A stretch of DNA of 63,887 nucleotides from the NCBI GenBank assembly GCA_951800685.1, contig CATOJY010000016.1:1-63887 (forward strand), written 5' to 3'. The position numbers were made by a program, and so were the translations under genes. The notes under the pieces were generated by a model, which was not told the origin of the DNA, did no database searches, and was given only the letters and a program-made list of their open reading frames with translations. This document shows positions 20,633 through 28,854 of the stretch, in pieces. This stretch comes from an uncultured Lachnospiraceae bacterium. Its GTDB lineage: Bacteria; Bacillota; Clostridia; Lachnospirales; Lachnospiraceae. Within the stretch, counting starts at the first letter, position 1, and each line of letters starts with the position of its first letter.

Positions 20633-21100
20633 ATGGCCAAAGAGGCTATGAAACTGGTAGCGAACAATAAGAAAGCTTACCATGATTATTTTATAGAGGA
20701 GAAATATGAGGCTGGGCTGGAGCTTCACGGTACGGAAGTGAAGTCGCTGCGTATGGGAAAATGCAGCGTCAAAGAAGCTTTCGTGCGGATTGAGAATGGT
20801 GAGGCTTATGTCTACGGTATGAATATCAGCCCATATGAGAAGGGAAATATTTTTAACAAAGATCCACTTCGGGTACGTAAGCTGCTAATGCATAAATATG
20901 AAATCAGAAAGCTGGCAGGTAAAATGGCCGAACAGGGGTATACAATCGTACCATTGCAGGTATACTTTAAAGAAGGAAGAGCGAAGATAGAAGTCGGATT
21001 GGCGAAGGGTAAGAAACTCTATGATAAGCGGCAGGATATCGCCAAAAAGGATCTGCGCCGGGAGCATGAGCGGGAGTTTAAGATCAAGAATTTGGGTTGA
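20633..21100 (+). CDS. smpB: tmRNA-binding protein SmpB
   Basis: 155 residues from the ATG at 20633, preceded by GGAAGGAAGGTGG. The longer frame upstream has no family similarity. It starts [20 protein letters not shown] and shows the oligonucleotide-binding barrel with [13 protein letters not shown] and the [15 protein letters not shown] segment, then a basic C-terminal tail ([25 protein letters not shown]) that occupies the empty mRNA channel. It delivers tmRNA to stalled ribosomes. ssrA follows 47 bases later. Confidence 0.97.
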   Translation: MAKEAMKLVANNKKAYHDYFIEEKYEAGLELHGTEVKSLRMGKCSVKEAFVRIENGEAYVYGMNISPYEKGNIFNKDPLRVRKLLMHKYEIRKLAGKMAEQGYTIVPLQVYFKEGRAKIEVGLAKGKKLYDKRQDIAKKDLRREHEREFKIKNLG

Positions 21101-21147
21101 GTGTATGCTATAAATGTGCTATACTGACAGTATCAGAATTATGTTAT

Positions 21148-21493
21148 GGGCCAGTCAAGGTTTCGACAGGGGTCTTGCAGCTGGAGAAGCTATCCGCAGG
21201 CGATGCGTTAAATCGCGAATCTAAATATAAACGCTGAAGATAATTTAGCATACGCTGCCTAATGGCAGCTGTCCGCCCTAGTGCACCTACACATTAGGAA
21301 CCGGGCATCGACTATGTAGGAAACGACGCAGGGGACGCCTCTATCCTGCGGGCGTAATAGAGGCTACTGAATGCATTGGGGTGTCGGTCTCCTGGTGCAG
21401 GAGGGAATGAGGAGTGATCCGAAATGATCCACTATGATAGTAGAAGGACAGGGAATGGGCTTTTGGACACGGGTTCGACTCCCGTCTGGTCCA
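21148..21493 (+). ncRNA. ssrA: Transfer-messenger RNA (tmRNA)
   Basis: The acceptor stem pairs GGGCCAG at the 5' end with CTGGTCC at the 3' end, followed by the discriminator A; CCA is not encoded in full. The 5' tRNA-like domain has GGTTTCGACAGGGG and the 3' domain GGACACGGGTTCGACTCCCGTC, both diagnostic. The tag reading frame is 21233-21262 and encodes AEDNLAYAA followed by TAA. Pseudoknot-like GC-rich segments fill the centre. It rescues stalled ribosomes with SmpB and marks the product for proteolysis; the final AYAA suits ClpXP-type recognition. Confidence 0.96.
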
Positions 21494-21502
21494 CTTGAAA
21501 TG

Positions 21503-21549
21503 AACTCTCAAAGGGCGCGACAGATTCGTACTTTTGGGAGTTTTCTTTT
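21503..21549 (+). terminator. Intrinsic terminator after ssrA
   Basis: AACTCTCAAA and TTTGGGAGTT form a 10-bp stem with a 20-base loop and are followed by TTCTTTT. Confidence 0.75.
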
Positions 21550-21745
21550 GCTCAGGTTATTGCAGGGATATTTTGGATATAATATGATGGATAACGAGGA
21601 CAAGGCAGGCAATTATACAACTTGTCCTTTTTTTCCTATTATGGTAGAATATTCAAGATGTTATTGGTGGCTCTGCTTTTGTCAGACTATGGCTGGCCGT
21701 GGTATGGATAGCATCATGCGATAAGAGAAACAGGGGGAACATACA

Positions 21746-22468
21746 GTGCTTAGGTCCTACGCAACAACGGATATCGGACAAAGAAGACAACTGAATCAGG
21801 ATTTCATTTATTTGTCAGAGGGTCCTGTCGGTAATCTGCCGAATGTCTTTATTGTGGCAGATGGTATGGGCGGACATAATGCTGGTGATTATGCATCGCG
21901 CTACGCGGTGGAAACTGTGGTGGAAGAGATTGAAATTTCTTTTGAGAAGAATCCGGTCAGGATTCTTGGCAGAGCGATCGAGAGGGCGAATACTCTAATT
22001 AGAAAGAGAGCCAGTGAAGATATCTCTTATAGTGGCATGGGCACGACGATGGTCATAGCAACCTTTATTGGTAGATATCTGGAGGTGGCTAATGTAGGGG
22101 ATAGCAGACTTTATGTTGTGAATGAACGGATCAGGCAGATCACACAGGATCATTCTCTGGTGGAAGAAATGGTCCGTATGGGAGGTATTGACAGGGCTTC
22201 TGCAAGGAACCATCCAGATAAAAATATTATTACAAGGGCGATTGGCGCTAGGGATCATGTTGAGGCAGATTTTTTTAATCTGGAATTACAGACGGGGGAT
22301 ATGGTTTTACTTTGTTCTGATGGCTTGACAAATATGATGGACGACGAGACGATACACTATATATTAAGAAATGGTGGCAGTCTTAAGGACAGGGTAGAAG
22401 AGTTGGTGAGGATAGCCAACCACAATGGTGGCAAGGATAATATTTCAGTAATTGTTATCGAACCGTAG
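21746..22468 (+). CDS. prpC: PP2C-type Ser/Thr protein phosphatase
   Basis: 240 residues with a GTG start behind CAGGGGGAA. The metal-binding motifs of the PP2C family are all present: TDIGQRRQLNQDFI (about 7-20), VADGMGGHNAGDYAS (about 36-50), SGMGTTMV (about 93), VGDSRLYV (about 115), LLCSDGLTNMM (about 190) and GGKDNISVIV (about 228). It reverses phosphorylation by the PASTA kinase encoded 15 bases downstream. Together with RsgA this makes the conserved Firmicutes prpC-prkC-rsgA unit, which links cell-wall state to ribosome maturation and dormancy exit. Confidence 0.95.
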   Translation: MLRSYATTDIGQRRQLNQDFIYLSEGPVGNLPNVFIVADGMGGHNAGDYASRYAVETVVEEIEISFEKNPVRILGRAIERANTLIRKRASEDISYSGMGTTMVIATFIGRYLEVANVGDSRLYVVNERIRQITQDHSLVEEMVRMGGIDRASARNHPDKNIITRAIGARDHVEADFFNLELQTGDMVLLCSDGLTNMMDDETIHYILRNGGSLKDRVEELVRIANHNGGKDNISVIVIEP

Positions 22469-22483
22469 CAGACGAGGTGGAAC

Positions 22484-24622
22484 ATGATAAAGATAGGAAT
22501 GATGATAGGCGACCGGTATGAGATTTTGGAGAGAATCGGTACGGGTGGTATGTCAGATGTATATAAAGCGAAAGATTACAAATTGAATCGATTCGTTGCA
22601 GTAAAAGTTTTAAAACAGGAATTTAGCGAAAACGCTAATTTTGTGTCTAAGTTTCGGGTTGAGGCGCAGGCAGCAGCGGGTCTGATGCATCCAAATATTG
22701 TTAATGTCTATGATGTCGGGGAAGAGGACGGTATCTATTACATTGTGATGGAGCAAGTTGAAGGTATCACCTTGAAGAAGTATATTGAGAGGAAAGCGAG
22801 GCTGTCGGTCAAGGAAGCTGTGAGTATTGCGATCCAGGTTTCCATGGGACTAGAGGCGGCGCACAATAATCATATTATCCATCGGGATATCAAGCCGCAG
22901 AATATTCTTATTTCAAAGGAGGGCAAAGTAAAGGTAACAGATTTTGGCATTGCCAAAGCGGCTACTAGTAATACGATCACGTCGAATGTGATGGGGTCGG
23001 TGCATTATACTTCACCAGAGCAGGCTAGAGGTGGTTATAGTGATGAGAAGAGTGATATCTATTCATTGGGAATTACTTTGTTTGAGATGCTTACAGGTCG
23101 AGTGCCTTTTAACGGAGAGACGACAGTAGCGATTGCCATCAAGCATATTCAAGAAGAAATGCCGTCCCCCAGAGAGTACGTGCCGGAGATTCCTATCAGT
23201 GTGGAGCAGATCGTATGTAAATGCTGTCAGAAAAGTCCTGACAGAAGATACCAGTCTATGCAGGAGTTGATTGTGGACTTGAAGCAGTCATTGATCAATC
23301 CTGATGAAGATTTTGTCAAGTTAATCGATCCCGACGAGGAGGCGTCTACCAGAATGATCACGGATAGGGATATGGCGCAGATTAAGAGGCAGTCTGATCG
23401 GCGTGATTCGATGGAAGAAGCGATGCGTCTAAAGAAAGACAACATGCGTGATTATGAGTATGAGGAGGAAGATGACGAAGACGAGGACGAAGATTGGGAT
23501 GAGGACGATGAGGATTATGATCCAAAGATGGAGAGGATCACGACTATTCTGGCTGTTGTGGCGGCATTACTTGTAGGGTGTATCATTATCTTTGTAGTTG
23601 GAAGAGCGATTGGTGTCTTCCCATTTGGTGCGCAGGCGGAGGATGAGCCGGTGCAGGAGGAAGAGACAGAGCAGGTAGAAATGATCAAAGTGGCAGGTAT
23701 GAATGTAGAAGATGCCAAACGTGCATTGTTAGAATTAGGGCTGACACCAGAAATTCGTTATGAGGTGAGCAATGCGTATGAGGCAGGTACTGTTCTTCGG
23801 GCCAGTGTGCAGGGTGTAGCAGCAAATAATGATCAGGATAAGGTAATGATCAATAAGGGCACCGTTGTCATATTGACAGTGGCAGAAAGTGCCGAGGGGG
23901 TTAAAGTACCTGGAACTACTGGTAAATCAAAGGAGGAGGCAACGTCCATTCTGGAAAAAGAAGGTTTTGTGGTCAGTGTGACAGAGGGATATGATCCTTC
24001 GGTTCAAAGCGGATATGTGATCTCCCAGTCGCCGGAAGCGGGTATGACAGCACCCCAGGGCTCTTCTGTAACGATCCGGGTGAGTCAGGGAACAGAAGAA
24101 AATAAGGTCAGGGTGCCGAATCTGGTGGGTATGGAGGAGATGGACGCGACAGTAACTTTAACGGAATTGGGACTGCCGGTAGGAAACGTGACATCCGTGA
24201 GTCATGAAGATGCCTCTCTTGTGGGTAAAGTATGTTACCAGAGTTATTCTGTAGGATCTTATGTAGACAAAGGAACGGTTATTGATCTGTCGATCAGTAC
24301 TGGACCAGGAGAGGGAACTTATAAATATACAGAAGGAATTGCTGCACCGACGGAGGATCCAGATTATCGTAATGGCATGTCAGTCAATGTTACAGTGACG
24401 GCGGCGGATGGTACACAGCTTTTGAGTACGCAGACGTCTTCTTTTCCAGTGGCGGTAAATTATACAGGAATTAAGTCAGCAACAGGTGTGATCACTTTTA
24501 CATTCCGGGTGGAGAAAGAAGCTACCACGACAACAGATCCGGATACGGGCGAGATAGTGACAATTCCGCCAGTTTCAGAGGATAAAACAGTGCAGAGAGA
24601 AATTAATTTTACGCAGGAATAG
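22484..24622 (+). CDS. prkC: PASTA-domain Ser/Thr protein kinase
   Basis: 712 residues. Kinase domain about 10-275: RIGTGGMSDVYKAKD glycine loop, AVKVLK lysine, IIHRDIKPQNILI catalytic loop, VTDFGIAKA, and the SPEQARGG activation-segment end. A juxtamembrane region with a very acidic tract (about 325-345) leads to one membrane helix (about 352-372, TILAVVAALLVGCIIIFVVG). Outside the cell follow three PASTA repeats (each starting like VAGMNVEDAKRALLELG, VPGTTGKSKEEATSIL, VPNLVGMEEMDATVTL) that bind muropeptides or lipid II, then a C-terminal beta-rich extension. It is a cell-wall sensor; the neighbouring phosphatase is its antagonist. Confidence 0.95.
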   Translation: MIKIGMMIGDRYEILERIGTGGMSDVYKAKDYKLNRFVAVKVLKQEFSENANFVSKFRVEAQAAAGLMHPNIVNVYDVGEEDGIYYIVMEQVEGITLKKYIERKARLSVKEAVSIAIQVSMGLEAAHNNHIIHRDIKPQNILISKEGKVKVTDFGIAKAATSNTITSNVMGSVHYTSPEQARGGYSDEKSDIYSLGITLFEMLTGRVPFNGETTVAIAIKHIQEEMPSPREYVPEIPISVEQIVCKCCQKSPDRRYQSMQELIVDLKQSLINPDEDFVKLIDPDEEASTRMITDRDMAQIKRQSDRRDSMEEAMRLKKDNMRDYEYEEEDDEDEDEDWDEDDEDYDPKMERITTILAVVAALLVGCIIIFVVGRAIGVFPFGAQAEDEPVQEEETEQVEMIKVAGMNVEDAKRALLELGLTPEIRYEVSNAYEAGTVLRASVQGVAANNDQDKVMINKGTVVILTVAESAEGVKVPGTTGKSKEEATSILEKEGFVVSVTEGYDPSVQSGYVISQSPEAGMTAPQGSSVTIRVSQGTEENKVRVPNLVGMEEMDATVTLTELGLPVGNVTSVSHEDASLVGKVCYQSYSVGSYVDKGTVIDLSISTGPGEGTYKYTEGIAAPTEDPDYRNGMSVNVTVTAADGTQLLSTQTSSFPVAVNYTGIKSATGVITFTFRVEKEATTTTDPDTGEIVTIPPVSEDKTVQREINFTQE

Positions 24623-24632
24623 GAATGCGCAG

Positions 24633-25514
24633 ATGCAGGGTAAGATAATCAAAGGAATTGCAGGGTTTTACTATATCCACGTGGAGGGAAAAGGCATATA
24701 TGAATGTAAGGCCAAGGGGATTTTCAGAAAAGACCATGTTAAGCCTCTGGTGGGAGACGACGTGGTAATTGATGTGCTGGACGAGACTCGGATGCTTGGT
24801 AATATTAGCAGCATACTTCCACGTCAGAGTGTGCTGCTTCGTCCGGCAGTGGCGAATGTGAATCAGGCACTTATCTTGTTCGCCATTGTGAAACCGAATC
24901 CAAATTTTAACCTTCTGGACAGGTTTCTGATTCGGATGGAACGGCAGGAGCTTTCAACGATCATTTGTTTTAACAAACAGGATATTGCTTCTGTTCAGGA
25001 AAAAGAAACGCTGCGCAAGGCATATGAGACTTGTGGATATCGAGTGTTATTTATAAGTGCATTGGAGAACGAGGGCGTAGAGGAAGTCAGAGAACTGTTA
25101 AGTGGGAAGACAACCACTGTAGCAGGGCCGAGTGGGGTTGGCAAGTCCTCTTTGATTAACCAGCTGTCGCCCCAGGCGAATATGGAGACGGGGCCGATCA
25201 GTGCGAAAATTGAACGCGGCAGGCATACGACCAGGCATTCGGAAATCATTGCCCTAGGTGAGAAGACATATATTGTAGATACACCAGGTTTTACTTCTTT
25301 GGATATCTCAGAGATTACAAAGGACGAGCTTGGACTTTACTATCCTGAATTTGCGGCATATGCGCCATCTTGTAAGTTTAGAGGGTGTGCGCATATCAGT
25401 GAACCGCACTGTGGTGTCAAGGAAGCTGTAGAGACAGGGGCGATCAGTCAAGTGCGGTATGATAATTATAGACTGCTGTACCAGGAGTTAAAAGACATAA
25501 AGCGTTATTCTTAA
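24633..25514 (+). CDS. rsgA: Small-subunit ribosome maturation GTPase RsgA
   Basis: 293 residues, a circularly permuted GTPase. N-terminal OB-fold (about 1-65), G4 motif ICFNKQD (about 111-117) ahead of G1 GPSGVGKSSLINQL (about 165-178), G2 around GRHTTRH, G3 DTPGF (about 213), and a zinc-binding knuckle CKFRGCAHISEPHC near the C-terminus. It checks late 30S assembly. It closes the phosphatase/kinase/GTPase unit; the integrative element begins 66 bases past the stop. The usual downstream partners rpe and a thiamine pyrophosphokinase are not next to it. Confidence 0.95.
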   Translation: MQGKIIKGIAGFYYIHVEGKGIYECKAKGIFRKDHVKPLVGDDVVIDVLDETRMLGNISSILPRQSVLLRPAVANVNQALILFAIVKPNPNFNLLDRFLIRMERQELSTIICFNKQDIASVQEKETLRKAYETCGYRVLFISALENEGVEEVRELLSGKTTTVAGPSGVGKSSLINQLSPQANMETGPISAKIERGRHTTRHSEIIALGEKTYIVDTPGFTSLDISEITKDELGLYYPEFAAYAPSCKFRGCAHISEPHCGVKEAVETGAISQVRYDNYRLLYQELKDIKRYS

Positions 25515-25534
25515 TAGAAAGTATAGAGAAAGGC

Positions 25535-25562
25535 AGAAACCCTCTAAAGTATAAGGATTTCT
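25535..25562 (+). repeat. Hairpin between rsgA and the element
   Basis: AGAAACCCT and AGGATTTCT pair over 8 of 9 positions around a 10-base loop. No T run follows. It may weakly end rsgA transcription or lie in the original ychF leader. Confidence 0.35.
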
Positions 25563-25580
25563 GAGCGGGTATGATAAATT

Positions 25581-25597
25581 ATGAAACTAGGCATCGT
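25581..25597 (+). repeat. Left attachment site (attL core)
   Basis: ATGAAACTAGGCATCGT, identical to the first 17 bases of ychF at 38302. It preserves the original start of ychF next to the host flank; element sequence follows, so the stub reads on for 24 codons to a TAA at 25655. Confidence 0.85.
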
Positions 25598-25803
25598 TAT
25601 TTATGAGGCTGTTTCATGTAATCCATGTATCTCTATAAAATGCTTTAAAGGTTAATAACTACTGGGGTTGCGAGTTATTTGATTTCTATATAAGTCTTTA
25701 CATTTTCATAGGGTTTGATGTGAAATTGGTACGTTGAAGTGGAATTAGAAACTATTAGATTGAGCCTTAATACCGAGGAAAGGTAAAAATTTTATCAAAT
25801 GTG

Positions 25804-25831
25804 TTGTAATTAGAAAAAAATAGTGTATACT
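25804..25831 (+). promoter_or_regulatory. Promoter of the repeat RNA
   Basis: TTGTAA, 16 bases, TATACT, with the predicted start near 25838, a few bases before the first tandem repeat. Confidence 0.6.
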
Positions 25832-25837
25832 GAAATT

Positions 25838-25945
25838 AGTAGGTGATGCACAGCCTTATAAATGAGCGAGTTATAAGTGGGTGATGCACAGCCCATAAGT
25901 GAGTGAGTTATCAGGAGGCAGGGACTATTTGAGTCTCTGCTTTTT
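25838..25945 (+). ncRNA. Candidate type III antitoxin RNA: two tandem repeats plus terminator
   Basis: Two imperfect copies with a 38-base period start at 25842 and 25880 (each begins GGTGATGCACAGCC and ends near GAGTTAT). In copy 1, CTTATAA and TTATAAG can pair around nine bases; copy 2 keeps ATAA/TTAT at the same place. An intrinsic terminator follows at 25918-25945 (GCAGGGACT with AGTCTCTGC, then five T). A promoter, short tandem repeats and a terminator, with no open frame, is the organisation of ToxI/antiQ RNA antitoxins, and the start of the repeat recalls ToxI (AGGTGAT...CC) from memory. The toxin-like gene on the same strand lies 1.7 kb downstream, beyond IS110. Assignment is inference; a regulatory leader is the alternative. 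Confidence 0.55.
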
Positions 25946-26088
25946 CTGTCAGATAATGTAGCGGCTAAAGTATGTGATTGTTTGTACACAGAGGAGTACT
26001 GTGAAAGATAGTAGAGGAAAGCCAATAAATGGCACACTTAAACAAGCTGTCTTATGGCAGCCTTTGAGAAGTGTATTATTTTAAAGAG
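25946..26088. other. Stretch between the repeat RNA and the IS110 transposase
   Basis: 143 bases without an open frame. It should contain one end of IS110. Near the transposase stop, GCTG-TCTTATG-GCAGC can form a short hairpin (about 26047-26062). IS110 elements have no conventional terminal inverted repeats, so the exact border cannot be placed by eye. Confidence 0.35.
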
Positions 26089-27351
26089 TTAAGGAGCCAG
26101 TTGGGATTCAGAAATGACTCCTTCGCTGATAAGTAGTTTCTTAGCCTGCCTGATAGCCTTTTCCTTCTGTTTTTCTTTCAGGGGTTCAGGCATATCAACT
26201 TTGTATAAATCGGTCGGATTCCATACCTCACCAGTGGACAGCATCTGGTAGATGGCAGTAAGAATCATCCGGGCGATGGCAATGATGGCACGTTTTTTAC
26301 CGCGGCTTTTCATGATGCGCTCATATTTCTGCTTATAGTAAGGCGATTTATTGGATTTCACGGCTGCATGGGCGGCTTGCACCAATGCAGGTTTGAGGTA
26401 GACCCCGGCACGTGTTATCCTGATAGATTTCTTTTTACCGGCAGATTCATTGTTGCCGGGAGTCAGTCCCGCCCAACAGCATAAGCGCTTGGAGTTAGAA
26501 AACGGAGTCATCTCGGTACCAATTTCGGAGATAACAGTGATTGCATTGTTACGGTCAACACCCGGAATGGTACACAGCAGCTGGAGGGCATTTTCATAAG
26601 GGGCAATCAAAGAATCAAGCATAGTGTCTATATCATTTATCGTGGATGTGATATAATCCAGATGTGCGCGGACGAGGCGCATACGGTATTTTTGGGAATC
26701 AGTCATCTGGTACCCTTCGATGGATTCGATGACACTGTCAGACTTCTTCTTTAGGGAACGGAGGAGTCTGGAAGCTATTTCTTCGTGGTTGATGGAATTG
26801 TCGGATTGTTCGATCAGGTAGTCAATAACAGATGCAGCTGATTTCCCGAAGATATCGGAAACAACCGAATCTAATGCGACATTACAGACAGTGAGCGCAT
26901 TCTGATATCTATTCTTTTCGCTGGAACGGCAGGAAGTCAGCTTGTAACGGTATCTTGTGAATTCACGCAGGATGCGGATGGGTTTACAGGGGATATAACT
27001 TCCCGGAACCAGACCTAATCGGAACAAATCCCCAATCCATTTGGAATCTTTCGTATCATCCTTATTGCCTTTGACTGCCTTTACCCATTTGGGATTGGCA
27101 ATGGTAACATTGATATCGTCCTCCAAAAGATTGAATACAGGGACCCAGTATTTACCGGTAGATTCCATACAGACATCAAGGCATTGGTTTTGAAGAAGCC
27201 AGTTTTTGAATTGCAGGATGGAACTGTTGAAAGTGGAGAAACGCTTCTTGTGATAAGAAGGCTGAACTCCGGAAGTAGTTTTGATAATCGTGGCAACGAG
27301 AAAAGATTTGTGAACATCGACGCCACAGCAGGTTTGATAAACAACTTTCAT
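26089..27351 (-). mobile_element. IS110-family transposase (DEDD recombinase)
   Basis: 420 residues, intact. The N-terminal RuvC-like DEDD domain shows CGVDVHKSFLVA (first Asp), VCMESTGKYWVPV (Glu, about 60) and NKDDTKDSKWIGDLFRLG (Asp residues, about 96-108). The C-terminal Tnp20 domain has LLCTIPGVDRNNAITVISEIG (about 258) and CCWAGLTPGNNESAGKKK with a serine at the position expected for the catalytic Ser. AAAGGAG precedes the ATG on the minus strand. IS110 transposases use a bridge RNA encoded in the element's non-coding end to choose targets. Here it lies between the repeat RNA and the toxin gene, in the opposite direction. Confidence 0.93.
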
Positions 27352-27600
27352 GGTCAGAAACTCCTTTCAAAATGAGATAAAGAAGCCATTGACTGTTTCA
27401 TCACACATTTAACAGAGAAGTTAAAACAATTCTTACTGTGCGGTCTGAGAGAGCCACTTATTTGTGCTTGAAAGATGAAACTTACACTGATTTTTATGCT
27501 GTCTAAAACGAAAAAAGTCCTTACGACTCACCTCCCCGTGCTTTGTAGTATAGCTTCTTTAAGAATTATTTTATCAATAACGTGGAGGATTGGAAGACTT
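27352..27600 (-). other. Non-coding region upstream of the IS110 transposase, candidate bridge-RNA locus
   Basis: About 250 bases without a credible gene on the transposase's 5' side. In the IS110 group the bridge RNA is transcribed from this end. On the minus strand a small hairpin with a T run (AGTC-GTAAG-GACT-TTTTTT) lies at about 27512-27530. The outer border of the element is not resolved; the toxin leader must begin before about 27616. Confidence 0.35.
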
Positions 27601-27615
27601 TCATTACTATTTGTG

Positions 27616-27636
27616 CCGCCAATTGAAAGGCGGCGG
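27616..27636 (+). repeat. GC-rich hairpin in front of the toxin gene
   Basis: GCCGCC, eight bases, GGCGGC. It stands directly before the toxin's ribosome-binding site. Type III systems have a terminator here that limits toxin transcription, but this one has no T run until GATTTTT 11 bases later. Confidence 0.5.
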
Positions 27637-27649
27637 AATGGAGATTTTT

Positions 27650-28132
27650 ATGAAAGATAATTTAAGAATATATGGAGTGAAGGATTCCTACATAAAATAT
27701 TTAAGCCAATATCAGGAGCATTTGTTCCGGCATGAAGGAGGATCGTCAGGACGTAAGTATATTGGAGTCATTTTTGAAATCAATAAATTTTCCTATTTTG
27801 CACCGCTATCCTCGTTTAAACCCAAACACAAGAAGATGAAGGAAGGTGTGGATTTTATTAAGATAAAGGATTACGCAGTTATCAATATTAATAATATGAT
27901 TCCTGTACCGAAAGGGCAATTGGTAGAACTGAATATCAATGCAGAAAAAGATCTACATTATAAATTCCTTTTGCAGGCTGAAAATCGGGAAATTAATAAG
28001 CAAAAATGTCGAATAAGAAAAAATGCGGAGATAGTTTACAATCATAAGAAGCGTAATAGAAATTTGACATCATTGGCAAAAAGAACAAATGATTTTGAAA
28101 TGTTGGAGAAATTAAGCAGAGATTTTTGGTAA
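27650..28132 (+). CDS. toxN: ToxN/AbiQ family type III toxin (endoribonuclease)
   Basis: 160 residues from the ATG at 27650 (GGAG six bases upstream); the frame is open to 27590 but the family homology starts here. The family pattern is clear: YGVKDSYIKYLSQYQEHL at the N-terminus, then KYIGVIFEINKFSYFAPLSS (about 37-56), KPKHKKM, and INNMIPVPKGQL (about 82), with a helical basic C-terminus (RRNxxLTSLAKRTNDFEMLEKL-like). ToxN enzymes cut mRNA at A-rich sites and are held in an inactive ring by repeat RNA; many abort phage infection. No repeats lie directly upstream; the likely antitoxin is on the far side of IS110. If so, the toxin needs antitoxin in trans to be tolerated. Confidence 0.85.
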   Translation: MKDNLRIYGVKDSYIKYLSQYQEHLFRHEGGSSGRKYIGVIFEINKFSYFAPLSSFKPKHKKMKEGVDFIKIKDYAVININNMIPVPKGQLVELNINAEKDLHYKFLLQAENREINKQKCRIRKNAEIVYNHKKRNRNLTSLAKRTNDFEMLEKLSRDFW

Positions 28133-28185
28133 TTATTAGTGACTATTCTTGTTTGACAATTTTGCTGAGGTCAGGAAATTCGTAG

Positions 28186-28296
28186 ATGCAAGAGGATTTG
28201 CCGAAGCCGGAGAAAAGTATTCAGGAGATTAAGAGAGAGCAGATGGCGAGGCTAAGAGAAAAAGCGAAAAAGGGAACGATAATGTTGGATGAATGA
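28186..28296 (+). CDS. Possible 36-residue peptide or gene remnant
   Basis: ATG at 28186, TGA at 28294. The product is highly charged and helical (EIKREQMARLREKAKKG) and ends TIMLDE. There is no clear ribosome-binding site, and it looks like the C-terminal end of a larger protein, perhaps a leftover from the element's ancestral backbone. I do not recognise a family. Confidence 0.3.
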   Translation: MQEDLPKPEKSIQEIKREQMARLREKAKKGTIMLDE

Positions 28297-28494
28297 TGTG
28301 CTATAGAGAAGGAAGTAAGAAATTACTAAAGATGGATGGATCTAAAATAATTAATAGAAATCTTTTACTATTGGAGCTGCTAATACCATAATTAGTGGCT
28401 TTAATATTTTATATACAAAATGTTGTTGACAAAAATAAAAACATGAAGTGCAATAAAATTGTACAACAAAAATATTTTTGTACTAGGAGGAAAA

Positions 28495-28854
28495 ATGGGA
28501 AATAAAGTTTTCAGTGAAAGGATTAAGAAACTACGTATTGATAGCAACATGACAATGGATATGTTAGCAAAGAAACTTAATATTACTAAGAGCCGAATTA
28601 GTATGTGGGAAAACAATGGAACTGTACCAAGAGAAGATATTTTACTTGAATTATCTAAGTTATATAATGTTTCGATTGATTACTTATTGGGAAATGATGA
28701 AATGGAAGGACAAGAACCAGATAAAGGTGAATTAAAAGTTCTTCAGAGAGGATTAAGTAATTTAAATGAAGAAGATTTAAAGAAAGCAAAAACAGTATTG
28801 GAAGTTATGTTTGATAATATTTTTGCGGAAGAGGAGGATCATGGAGATTTATAA
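28495..28854 (+). CDS. XRE-family repressor
   Basis: 119 residues from the ATG at 28495, with AGGAGGAAAA just upstream. Residues 5-60 form a helix-turn-helix of the Cro/C1 type (ERIKKLRIDSNMTMDMLAKKL then KSRISMWENNG, then LSKLYNVSIDYLLGNDE). The C-terminal 55 residues are an acidic dimerisation or sensor region. It overlaps the protease gene by 14 bases. In ICEBs1-like elements such a repressor is cut by the ImmA protease on DNA damage or quorum cues, switching excision genes on. Here the excision machinery is mostly gone. Confidence 0.9.
   Translation: MGNKVFSERIKKLRIDSNMTMDMLAKKLNITKSRISMWENNGTVPREDILLELSKLYNVSIDYLLGNDEMEGQEPDKGELKVLQRGLSNLNEEDLKKAKTVLEVMFDNIFAEEEDHGDL

Noticed and set aside
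21434..21724. 96-residue open frame across the 3' end of ssrA
   Set aside because: It lies over the tmRNA 3' domain and terminator, has no ribosome-binding site and no protein-like composition.
25842..25917. Tandem repeats taken as a CRISPR array
   Set aside because: The two copies abut without unique spacers, and no cas genes are present.
27475..27660. 61-residue open frame before the toxin gene
   Set aside because: No ribosome-binding site, overlaps the toxin leader and hairpin in another frame, and looks like non-coding IS110/leader sequence.
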